Source: an uncultured Chitinophagaceae bacterium
GTDB lineage: Bacteria > Bacteroidota > Bacteroidia > Chitinophagales > Chitinophagaceae
Direction: 5' to 3'
NCBI GenBank assembly: GCA_903832075.1
Contig: CAILAF010000601.1
Span: 1 to 12,902, forward strand
DNA length: 12,902 nt
Shown: piece after piece, positions 6,591 to 12,902 of the stretch
Position numbering within the stretch: the first letter of the stretch is position 1
Layout: every line of letters begins with the position of its first letter
Made by a program: the position numbers and the translations under genes
Notes under the pieces: model-generated
What the model saw: only the letters and a program-made list of their open reading frames with translations
Databases searched by the model: none
What the model was told of the DNA's origin: nothing

Positions 6591-7604
6591 ATGATTCTTC
6601 AATATAAAAAAACTGAACTTCCATTTCAATATCCTTTTTCTATTTCAGGTGGCAGAACAAAAACACATCAACCTGCATTGATTGTATCATTGCAATTAAG
6701 TAAGTGGATTGGTTATGGCGAAGCTCCTGCCATAACTTATTATAATATTTCTGTTGAAGATATGATCGCTGATATTGAAAGCAAAAAAGCTTTAATTGAA
6801 AAGTTTGCTTTCACGGATCCTGAAAGATTTTGGCATTATTTGCATCATCTCTTTCCTAACAATCCATTTTTAGTTTGTGCATTAGATATCGCAGGATGGG
6901 ATTTGTTCGGTAAAATGGAAAATAAATTATTGTATGAATTATGGAATACAGAATGGAACAATAAATGTATATGTGACTATACTATTGGCATTGATAACAT
7001 TGATACAATGGTAAATAAAGTGAAAGCAAATCCATGGCCGATTTATAAAATAAAGTTAGGAACAACAGAAGATATTGAAATTGTTACTGCATTGCGTAAA
7101 CATACCGATGCAATATTAAGAGTGGATGCAAATGCAGGTTGGACTGTTGATGAAGCATTGCATAAAATTCCAAAATTAAAAGCATTGGGAGTAGAGTTTA
7201 TAGAACAACCTTTGGCAAAAGATAATTGGAATGATATGGAAAAATTATTTCAACAATCATCTTTACCATTGCTTGCAGATGAAAGTTGCGTATCAGAAAA
7301 TGATGTAGAAAAATGTTTTAACCATTTTCATGGAATCAATATAAAACTTACCAAATGCAGTGGAATTACACCGGCATTACGCATGATTAAAAAAGCAAAA
7401 TCACTAAACATGAAAGTAATGATGGGCAGTATGAATGAAGCCAGCATTGGTTCTGCTGCGATTGCCAATTTTTTGCCTCAATTGGATTATGTAGATATGG
7501 ATGGTCCTTTGTTATTATCAGAAGATAATGCAACGGGGCTATCATTTATTAATGGAAATGTTTCGATACTGGGAAAACAAGGATTGGGTATTACAATAAA
7601 ATGA
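6591..7604 (+). CDS. Dipeptide epimerase (L-Ala-D/L-Glu epimerase type), enolase superfamily
   Basis: A 337-residue cytoplasmic enzyme. The N-terminal capping domain (1-120) opens ILQYKKTELPFQYPFSISGG, then the TIM barrel follows. Visible active-site residues are KIK (K153 and K155, one acid/base side), metal ligands D179 (RVDANAGW), E205 (FIEQPL) and D230 (LADES), and the second base K252 in NIKLTKCSG. The GSMNEASIG segment and DMDGPLLL (D302 and D304) are typical of dipeptide epimerases, where this Asp pair binds the substrate ammonium group. Such enzymes invert the D-Glu of L-Ala-D-Glu during murein-peptide recycling; the exact dipeptide preference is not certain. The usual KxxxxGG motif reads KLTKCSG, with S257 replacing the first Gly. 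No peptidoglycan genes are adjacent. The gene stands between hairpins and is probably monocistronic. Confidence 0.9.
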   Translation: MILQYKKTELPFQYPFSISGGRTKTHQPALIVSLQLSKWIGYGEAPAITYYNISVEDMIADIESKKALIEKFAFTDPERFWHYLHHLFPNNPFLVCALDIAGWDLFGKMENKLLYELWNTEWNNKCICDYTIGIDNIDTMVNKVKANPWPIYKIKLGTTEDIEIVTALRKHTDAILRVDANAGWTVDEALHKIPKLKALGVEFIEQPLAKDNWNDMEKLFQQSSLPLLADESCVSENDVEKCFNHFHGINIKLTKCSGITPALRMIKKAKSLNMKVMMGSMNEASIGSAAIANFLPQLDYVDMDGPLLLSEDNATGLSFINGNVSILGKQGLGITIK

Positions 7605-7626
7605 ATAATTAGTCTACTTTGCTACT

Positions 7627-7669
7627 ATTATCATTCAGAAATTAATACAATAATCTTCTGATTGATAAT
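7627..7669. promoter_or_regulatory. Imperfect 14-bp inverted repeat between epimerase and desaturase genes
   Basis: ATTATCATTCAGAA (7627-7640) and TTCTGATTGATAAT (7656-7669) match as inverted copies at 13 of 14 positions, with a 15-nt centre. The element begins 22 nt after the epimerase stop and ends 34 nt before ATG 7704. No T-run follows, so it could be a terminator without a tail, an mRNA end or an operator for the desaturase gene. Confidence 0.4.
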
Positions 7670-7703
7670 ATTCGGCTATTTTAATTTTATAATACTCTTT
7701 ATA

Positions 7704-8711
7704 ATGATGAACGAAGGCTTGAAGGGATTGGAGAAAAACAAAGAAGTAATTGCAATGTTATCTGATACTGTTGCAAAAGCAGTTGAAGAAGATCTAATGA
7801 ATCCTGATGAGTGTTGGCAACCCACCGATTTTTTACCCGATCTTACTAAGGAAGATGCCTACGAACAGATTAAATATTTGCGTGACAGATGCGAAGGTAT
7901 TCCCGATTCGGTTATTACTTCATTGGTAGGTAATATGATAACAGAAGAGGCATTGCCAAGTTATCAGACCTATTTTAATTTAATGATGAATAACGAAAAA
8001 GATTTAACCAGCACTAATGGTTGGGTACGTTGGTCCAGAGCATGGACAGCAGAAGAAAATCGTCATGGTGATCTGTTGAATAAATATCTCTATCTCAGTG
8101 GTCGTTGTGATATGAAGGAAGTAGAACAAACCATTCATCGTTTAATATATAATGGTTTCGATCCAGGTACTAATCAAGATCCATATCAATCTATTATTTA
8201 TACATCTTTTCAAGAAAGAGCAACTAAGATATCGCATGTTAATACCGGCAAGTTAGCTGATAGAGCAGGTGATGGTAACTTATCTAAAATATGTAAGACC
8301 ATTGCAGGAGATGAAGCAAGACATGAGAAAGCATATAAATCTTTCATGAGTAAAATATTTGAAATTGATCCCAATGGGGCATTATTATCTTTCGAAAAAA
8401 TGATGCGTAAACAAATTGTAATGCCTGCTGTATTAATGGCAGAAGGTGGAAAGAAAAATAATTTGTTTATTGAATTCTCAGCTATCACCCAAAAGATTGG
8501 TGTTTATACAACTTGGGATTACGCAAGTATCATTGAACATTTGGTTGACTTATGGAAAATACAATCACTCACTGGTTTGAAAGAAGGTGTTGCTAAAGCT
8601 CAGGATTATTTAAGCACTTTGGCTAATCGCTATAAAAAGATTGCTGAACGAATGAAAGTGCCTGAAGATGTAACACTTCATTGGTTAAGTGGAAAGCGCT
8701 TTTCTTTTTAA
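7704..8711 (+). CDS. Acyl-ACP desaturase (soluble di-iron, fatty acid desaturase type 2)
   Basis: A 335-residue cytoplasmic enzyme that introduces a cis double bond into acyl chains bound to acyl carrier protein, using O2 and reduced ferredoxin. All six di-iron ligands of the family can be placed: a Glu at 81/82 in TEEALPSYQTYFN, E118 and H121 in AEENRH, E171 in SFQERATKISH, and E204 and H207 in DEARH. WVRWSRAWTAEENRHGDLL and the GDEARHEKAYKSF helix are strong family signatures. There is no signal peptide or membrane segment, in contrast to the membrane-bound acyl-CoA type. ATG 7704 (or the adjacent 7707) is chosen. A TTG at 7662 would add 14 hydrophobic residues and overlap the inverted repeat. 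Regiospecificity (delta-9 is the common case) is not readable from the sequence. The neighbours are not fatty-acid genes. Confidence 0.93.
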   Translation: MMNEGLKGLEKNKEVIAMLSDTVAKAVEEDLMNPDECWQPTDFLPDLTKEDAYEQIKYLRDRCEGIPDSVITSLVGNMITEEALPSYQTYFNLMMNNEKDLTSTNGWVRWSRAWTAEENRHGDLLNKYLYLSGRCDMKEVEQTIHRLIYNGFDPGTNQDPYQSIIYTSFQERATKISHVNTGKLADRAGDGNLSKICKTIAGDEARHEKAYKSFMSKIFEIDPNGALLSFEKMMRKQIVMPAVLMAEGGKKNNLFIEFSAITQKIGVYTTWDYASIIEHLVDLWKIQSLTGLKEGVAKAQDYLSTLANRYKKIAERMKVPEDVTLHWLSGKRFSF

Positions 8712-8913
8712 ATGTTTTTTTGATCATCTTTTTTTAAACATAAAGTTTTTTGAGTCTATCTACAAAAGTTCATTCTAATAATTATTTAGGTTATATAATT
8801 TTTCTGCAGAATACTTTAATTAGCTTTTGGTTCTATACAAGAAAAATTCATTAATAAATTACCACACTTCAATTTCAATTTTGTACGCTTAAGTTAAATA
8901 TGTATTCATACAA

Positions 8914-8946
8914 TTGATGTTTTTATTTACTTCAACCAAACATCAA
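8914..8946 (+). promoter_or_regulatory. Perfect 9-bp inverted repeat 7 nt before the FG-GAP gene start
   Basis: TTGATGTTT (8914-8922) and AAACATCAA (8938-8946) are perfect inverted copies with a 15-nt centre. The second arm ends 7 bases before ATG 8954. As RNA it would form a hairpin over the ribosome-binding zone. As DNA it is a plausible operator. No convincing -7 box is seen in the surrounding 240-nt gap. Confidence 0.4.
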
Positions 8947-8953
8947 GTAACTT

Positions 8954-11900
8954 ATGAATAAATTTTACAAAGTATTCAGATTTTTTTCTGCAATCTTTTT
9001 GGTATTTCTAACCAATTTAATAAATGCGCAACCGGTAATTAATTCTTTTAATCCTTCTTCAGGTGCGGTAGGAACATCTGTCACTATTACTGGTAGCGGT
9101 TTTGATGCAACTCCTTCTAACAATATTGTTTTTATAGGTGCAACGCAAGCTACTGTTAATACAGCTTCTGCAACTGCACTTAATGTTACAGTTCCTGTTG
9201 GAGCTTCATTTGGTTCAATCAGTATAACTAATCTTGCTACTAAATTAGCTTGTTTAAGTAATAGTTATTTTACGCCAACTTATACGCCAAGCAAAGGTGG
9301 TTTTGCAACAACCGACTTTACCGCTAAAGCAAATTTTGCAACAGGTTCTCAGCCAAGAAATATTGTAGTTGGTGATTTAGATGGTGACGGAAAACCTGAA
9401 ATTGTTGTTTCAAATGCTTCCGGGGGAACAGGAAGTGTTTCGATTTTAAAGAATACATGTACTTCCGGTACTGCAAGTTTCGCTACACATGTTGATTTAG
9501 CTGCATATTCTGGTACTGCATTTACTACTTTGGCTGATATGGATGGTGATGGTAAACTGGATATTGTTGTTGTTAACACAGGTGCTGGAAGTAAGCAAGT
9601 ATCTATATTTTTAAACCTAAGCACTCCGGGAACTTTAAGTTTCGCAACCAAATTTGATGTTTCACTTAATGCAAGTGGATTTGGGTTTAATTGTATGGCT
9701 GTTGATGATTTGAACGGGGATGGAAAATTAGATATTGTAGCAAAATGTTCGGGTTCAAATTTTTTTACAGTTGTAACTAATACCAGTTCAAGTGGATTAT
9801 TAAGTTTTTCATCGCCTGTAAATTGTACCATAACAAGTAATAATAATTATGGTCAGTTAGCTATAACAGATATTGATGGTGATGGGAAAAATGATTTAGT
9901 AATGCTTGGAAAAAGTGGATATTCAGGTGTAACTATTTGGCTAAACACAACCACATCCGGAAATCCAATAAGCTTTGCATCACCTGTTGAATTAGCTACA
10001 GATATAAATCCCTATGGAATGGTTTTAGCAGATTTTGATGGTGATGGCAAAATTGACATTCTAACTAATCAACCTGGTTATTATACTATTACAGCTTTTA
10101 GAAATAACAGTACATCTGGCAATGTAAGTTTTGCAACAAGCACAGTGTATGCTCAAATGCAAGCTTATATGATGTTTGCATCAGATGTTGATGGAGACGG
10201 TAAACCAGATTTAATAATTGGGTGTGCTAATGTATCAAGTACGGGTTTTTCCGTAAAACATAATAACAGTGCTTCTAATAATTTTAATTTTTCGAATGAT
10301 GTTTATTTTACTGCCGGCAATGAGCCTTATTATGTAGCAGCAAGTGATCTGGATGGAGATGGAAAGCCTGATTTAATTGCAGCTAATAATAATGACAATA
10401 ACGTTTCGGTTTTAATGAATAATCCAATATTAACTTGGTACAGTACTCCTTCAGGAACAACAACATTACAAAATGTTGCAAGTTGGTCGAGTAAGAGTGA
10501 TGGAACAGGAATTAATCCTCCAGACTTTACAGATGCTGCTGCAACTTATCAATTAGCAAATGGTTCCGGCGGAAATTATATTGTTGGAGGTTTCGGTATG
10601 ACAATGTATGGAACTCTTAATATACCAACAGGAGCGAAAGTGAATATCAATAATTCTCTTGCGATTGTAACATTAAAAGGAAATTTGGTTAATAATGGAT
10701 TAATAAGTGGCTATGGCTACATAACAATGAATGGTAGCAGTGCACAAACAATCGCCGGTATCGGAAGTATTCCTAACCTAACTATCAATAATACAAATGG
10801 AGTAAGTATTGCAAGCGGAGCAGGTAATGCACAAACTATTACCGGTACATTAACTCCAACAGCAGGTACTTTAAATACAAATGGAAACTTAACATTGCAA
10901 GCAGATATTAATGGTATAGGAAGTATTGCGCAGGGAAGCGGTTCTTATTTAAATGGGAATGTAAATATTCAACGTTATGTTGGAAGTAGTTTGCAATGGA
11001 GAATGGTTGGTTTCCCATTTACAAGTTCAACAAATATCACTGCAAGTAGTTTAAGTGCATTTTATAATGGGTCATATAATGGATTCTATTATTCTGAAAA
11101 TGGAGATAATGGTAGTTATGGAAACGGTGGTTCGGTAAACGCAGGATGGAATCAATTTACTGTTGGTAATAGTATTACTGCCGATAAAGGTTTTCTTTTA
11201 ATTGGAGGTCATCCAAATCCAACTGTTAATCTTTCAGGTACATTAAACACTGGTACGCAAAATATTGCATTGAGTTATTCAGGTTCAGGTAAGGGATGGA
11301 ATTTAATTGCCAATCCTTTCCCATCTAATATTAAATGGTCAACAATTAGATCTAATAACTTGGTAAATCTTGATAATGCCATTTATAGATGGGATCCTAC
11401 TATTGGTGGGTACGCTTCTTATGTTAATGGAGTATCTTCAGGTAATCAATCGGTTAATATAGAAAATGGTGCTTCATTTTTTGTTCATTCTACAGGTGCA
11501 ACTTCATTAGTTATTAATGAAACAGATAAAACTTCAAATTATGCAGTTACATTAATGGGAGCACAAAACAGAGGTACCATTACTACTGATGGCGCAAATG
11601 CTGATAATACTACTATCAATGCACAAAGTATTATTAAATTATCTCTTTCTAAACAAGGCGATAAATATGCTGATGAAGTTGTTTTGCGATGGGGTGGTGG
11701 TTTTGCGGCAACAGATAATTTTGACGGCGATTTTGATGCCTATGATTTAGGAAGAACAATTGGTCCTGATTTATCTGTTATCGGAAAGGATAAAACTGTG
11801 TATTCAATTTTTCATGGCAGTGAATTAAAAAACAGTAATGATGAAAACAGAACTGTTCAGTTAGGAATAAAAAATATTAGTGAAGGGACCTATCAAATAA

Positions 11901-12340
11901 ATGCACAAATATTATCTGCAATAGCTAATGGAAATAAAGCTTATTTATTTGATAGCTATAACAATAATTATAGCTTAATTGATTCAGGTACTGCCTACGC
12001 TTTTGTTGTAACAGCCGAAGCTGCATCGCAATCAAGCAATCGGTTTTCTGTTGTAATGAATTATAAGGAAAATAATATTACCACTTCATCTCCAATAACA
12101 TTAATCAATAATCCTTCAAATGGTAATGAATTTACATTGTATAGTCATGCTGATTTTAACCAATTACAATGGCAAGTGGTTGACAATGCTGGCAGACAAA
12201 TACAATTAGGAGCATTTAATAATGTTTCTAAAGGAAGTGTGTATTCTATTAAAACAGATAATACATCAAAAGGAAACTATTTTATAAAACTTATTGGCGA
12301 TGGTAAATTAATTCCTGCATTAAAAGCTATTAAAAACTAA
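8954..12340 (+). CDS. Secreted FG-GAP repeat protein with TIG-like domain and type IX secretion C-terminal domain
   Basis: A 1128-residue exported protein. A signal peptide spans residues 1-25 (FFSAIFLVFLTNLINA, then Q). Residues 27-111 resemble an IPT/TIG immunoglobulin-like domain (INSFNPSSGAVGTSVTITGSGF). Seven FG-GAP/VCBS-type repeats follow, each with a calcium-loop motif DxDGDGKxD or DxNGDGKxD starting at residues 141, 195, 252, 306, 360, 411 and 465. A spacing near 54 predicts a seven-bladed beta-propeller. Residues about 490-1045 are Gly/Ser/Thr/Asn-rich beta sheet, including WRMVGFPF and GWNLIANPFPS segments common in Bacteroidota surface proteins. The last 80 residues (NPSNGNEFTLYS, VVDNAGRQI, KGNYFIKL) resemble a T9SS type A sorting domain, so the protein is probably passed through the outer membrane and surface-attached or released. 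The role is unknown; adhesion or glycan binding is an inference. The next gene is 12 nt downstream. Confidence 0.87.
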   Translation: MNKFYKVFRFFSAIFLVFLTNLINAQPVINSFNPSSGAVGTSVTITGSGFDATPSNNIVFIGATQATVNTASATALNVTVPVGASFGSISITNLATKLACLSNSYFTPTYTPSKGGFATTDFTAKANFATGSQPRNIVVGDLDGDGKPEIVVSNASGGTGSVSILKNTCTSGTASFATHVDLAAYSGTAFTTLADMDGDGKLDIVVVNTGAGSKQVSIFLNLSTPGTLSFATKFDVSLNASGFGFNCMAVDDLNGDGKLDIVAKCSGSNFFTVVTNTSSSGLLSFSSPVNCTITSNNNYGQLAITDIDGDGKNDLVMLGKSGYSGVTIWLNTTTSGNPISFASPVELATDINPYGMVLADFDGDGKIDILTNQPGYYTITAFRNNSTSGNVSFATSTVYAQMQAYMMFASDVDGDGKPDLIIGCANVSSTGFSVKHNNSASNNFNFSNDVYFTAGNEPYYVAASDLDGDGKPDLIAANNNDNNVSVLMNNPILTWYSTPSGTTTLQNVASWSSKSDGTGINPPDFTDAAATYQLANGSGGNYIVGGFGMTMYGTLNIPTGAKVNINNSLAIVTLKGNLVNNGLISGYGYITMNGSSAQTIAGIGSIPNLTINNTNGVSIASGAGNAQTITGTLTPTAGTLNTNGNLTLQADINGIGSIAQGSGSYLNGNVNIQRYVGSSLQWRMVGFPFTSSTNITASSLSAFYNGSYNGFYYSENGDNGSYGNGGSVNAGWNQFTVGNSITADKGFLLIGGHPNPTVNLSGTLNTGTQNIALSYSGSGKGWNLIANPFPSNIKWSTIRSNNLVNLDNAIYRWDPTIGGYASYVNGVSSGNQSVNIENGASFFVHSTGATSLVINETDKTSNYAVTLMGAQNRGTITTDGANADNTTINAQSIIKLSLSKQGDKYADEVVLRWGGGFAATDNFDGDFDAYDLGRTIGPDLSVIGKDKTVYSIFHGSELKNSNDENRTVQLGIKNISEGTYQINAQILSAIANGNKAYLFDSYNNNYSLIDSGTAYAFVVTAEAASQSSNRFSVVMNYKENNITTSSPITLINNPSNGNEFTLYSHADFNQLQWQVVDNAGRQIQLGAFNNVSKGSVYSIKTDNTSKGNYFIKLIGDGKLIPALKAIKN
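9374..10378 (+). repeat. Seven FG-GAP/VCBS calcium-loop repeats within the secreted protein
   Basis: The D-x-D/N-G-D-G-K-x-D/E motifs start at codons 9374, 9536, 9707, 9869, 10031, 10184 and 10346. Intervals are 162, 171, 162, 162, 153 and 162 bases. Between motifs, a recurring NxxSxGxxSFA segment marks the outer strands of each blade. The copies have diverged at the DNA level, so this is an old protein repeat and not a recent tandem duplication. Confidence 0.85.
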
Positions 12341-12352
12341 TAAACTTTCATT

Positions 12353-12538
12353 ATGAAAAACAAAATTATCAATATATCTTTTCTTATGCTTTGCTTATTA
12401 TTATCAGCCATTCCATTATTTGCACAACCAACACCACCAACACCTTCTGCACCAGTAGATGGCGGATTGAGTTTATTAATTGCTGGGGGAATTGGCTATG
12501 GAATTAAAAAAGTAAGGGCAAGAAAAAAGGATAAATAA
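12353..12538 (+). CDS. Tiny exported protein with PID-CTERM-like sorting signal
   Basis: A 61-residue protein built almost only of targeting signals. Residues 1-24 are a signal peptide (MKNKIINISF, then a hydrophobic core ending LFA before Q25). Residues 26-34 are a Pro-rich linker (PTPPTPSAP). PVDGGLSLLIAGGIGYGIKK (34-53) then gives a short motif plus hydrophobic segment, and a basic tail (RARKKDK) ends the protein. This motif, helix and basic-tail order is that of PEP-CTERM-like signals handled by exosortases. The specific form resembles the Bacteroidota PID-CTERM signal (PIDGG), here with Val for Ile. The mature part between signal peptide and motif would be only about 10 residues. It starts 12 nt after the FG-GAP gene and ends before a terminator, so the two are probably one operon. 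No exosortase gene is in the window. The family call is from memory of the motif. Confidence 0.72.
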   Translation: MKNKIINISFLMLCLLLSAIPLFAQPTPPTPSAPVDGGLSLLIAGGIGYGIKKVRARKKDK

Positions 12539-12575
12539 ATTACTATTTGGTTTTATTTTGTGCATAATAAATCTT

Positions 12576-12613
12576 AAGCCGCCAGGAATATATAAATCTC
12601 GGCGGTTTTATTT
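12576..12613 (+). terminator. Rho-independent terminator after the FG-GAP/PID-CTERM operon
   Basis: AAGCCGCC (12576-12583) pairs with GGCGGTTT (12601-12608), eight pairs with one G-U. The inner GGA/TCT bases can extend the stem past one mismatch. A T-rich tail, TATTT, follows. It is the most GC-rich stem in the right half of the window. Confidence 0.85.
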
Positions 12614-12800
12614 ATTTCATCTTCAGACCTCCATTCCTTTTATTACTCTTAAGTTCTCTAACTTAATGCAAACCAAATACCGATGGCAGCTGTTGGGAAT
12701 GATGCAATAACTGTGCTTATTGATTTTTAAATATCCATATAGCTGATTTTTAAATAGTTATAGGATATATCTACTAATACAAAGTAGTATTGAAAAGCAA
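12614..12800. other. Non-coding stretch between terminator and tandem repeats
   Basis: There is no ORF of credible length. A hairpin TTAAGTT/AACTTAA (12649-12655/12660-12666, 4-nt loop) is present. From 12662 one plus-strand frame reads LNANQIPMAAVGNDAITVLIDF and then stops at 12730. It looks protein-like but has a stop directly upstream, so it could be a gene remnant or chance. GC in this patch (about 12665-12720) is higher than in its flanks. Confidence 0.35.
12721..12756. repeat. 13-bp direct repeat pair
   Basis: TGATTTTTAAATA occurs at 12721-12733 and again at 12744-12756, a 23-bp period, about two helical turns. It could be a paired binding site or a slippage remnant next to the larger repeat array. 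Confidence 0.4.
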
Positions 12801-12902
12801 AAAAGGAAGTTTCCGAAAGGAAAAAGGAAACATCTTTTTTGGAAAAGGAAGTCTCCGAAAGGAAAAAGGAAACATCTTTTTTGAAAAAGGAAGTCTCCGA
12901 AA
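12801..12902. repeat. 42-bp purine-rich tandem repeat array (continues beyond right edge)
   Basis: Units start at 12801, 12843 and 12885 (the last one cut by the window edge) with the pattern AAAAGGAAGTYTCCGAAAGG and then AAAAAGGAAACATCTTTTTT plus two bases. Units 1 and 2 differ at few positions: T or C after AAGT, and the last base of the unit. The period is divisible by three, so a frame reads 14-residue repeats on each strand. On plus, KGSLRKEKGNIFFE is open from a stop at 12775. On minus, an ATG appears in every unit, with the repeat MFPFSFRRLPFSKK. In unit 1, TTTCC-GAAA-GGAAA can form a tetraloop hairpin. A non-coding minisatellite is the simplest reading; a repeat protein is not excluded. 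Confidence 0.85.

Noticed and set aside
7662..7703. TTG start adding 14 hydrophobic residues to the acyl-ACP desaturase
   Set aside because: The family is soluble, and the extension would overlap the inverted repeat. ATG 7704/7707 fits the family length.
8210..8488. Minus-strand open frame inside the desaturase gene
   Set aside because: It lies opposite di-iron ligand motifs of the real gene and has no recognisable features.
8879..8902. TTTTG and TAAATATG as a promoter for the FG-GAP gene
   Set aside because: The spacing between the boxes is about 11 bases, too short for the Bacteroidota -33/-7 arrangement, and the -7 box has a mismatch.
9349..9831. Minus-strand open frame inside the FG-GAP repeats
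   Set aside because: It is produced by the repeat codon pattern on the other strand, and its translation mirrors the repeats.
12801..12902. CRISPR array
   Set aside because: The 42-bp units are contiguous with no unique spacers, and no cas genes are present.

Overview
The window is AT-rich (roughly 30 % GC by eye). It looks like a chromosomal stretch of a Bacteroidota bacterium, most likely Chitinophagaceae or a relative. The grounds are a perfect Bacteroidota-type -7 box (TANNTTTG), weak or absent Shine-Dalgarno sequences, a large secreted protein with a C-terminal domain resembling the type IX secretion (T9SS) type A sorting domain, a tiny PID-CTERM-like protein, and a DPE2-like 4-alpha-glucanotransferase. 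No rRNA, tRNA, CRISPR array, transposase or phage gene was found.

Layout. At the left edge, on the minus strand, a two-helix membrane protein (573-902) is followed by a receiver-domain response regulator (1-542) that runs off the window. All other genes are on the plus strand. A 69-aa protein (1309-1518) has its own promoter, a foldable leader and a terminator. Next come a two-CxxCH periplasmic cytochrome c (1712-2194), a GT4-like glycosyltransferase (2271-3413), a 976-aa 4-alpha-glucanotransferase with two CBM20-like domains (3521-6451), a dipeptide epimerase of the enolase superfamily (6591-7604) and an acyl-ACP desaturase (7704-8711). The right part holds a 1128-aa secreted protein with a TIG-like domain and seven FG-GAP repeats (8954-12340). 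It is followed after 12 nt by a 61-aa signal-peptide plus PID-CTERM-like protein (12353-12538) and a terminator. The last 100 bases enter a 42-bp tandem repeat that continues beyond the window.

How the genes relate. Most look like independent housekeeping or metabolic units: alpha-glucan metabolism, muropeptide recycling, fatty-acid desaturation and electron transfer. They are separated by terminator-like hairpins and inverted repeats. The two likely operons are the membrane protein with the response regulator, and the FG-GAP protein with the PID-CTERM-like protein.

Most worth a second look: the abrupt GC and sequence change at the C-terminus of the response regulator (positions 1-101), the structured leader of the 69-aa gene, the pairing of a T9SS-type cargo with a protein that is almost nothing but a sorting signal, the inverted repeats in front of three genes, and the 42-bp repeat array, which is open in a reading frame on both strands. 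I did not find a clearly new multi-gene system.
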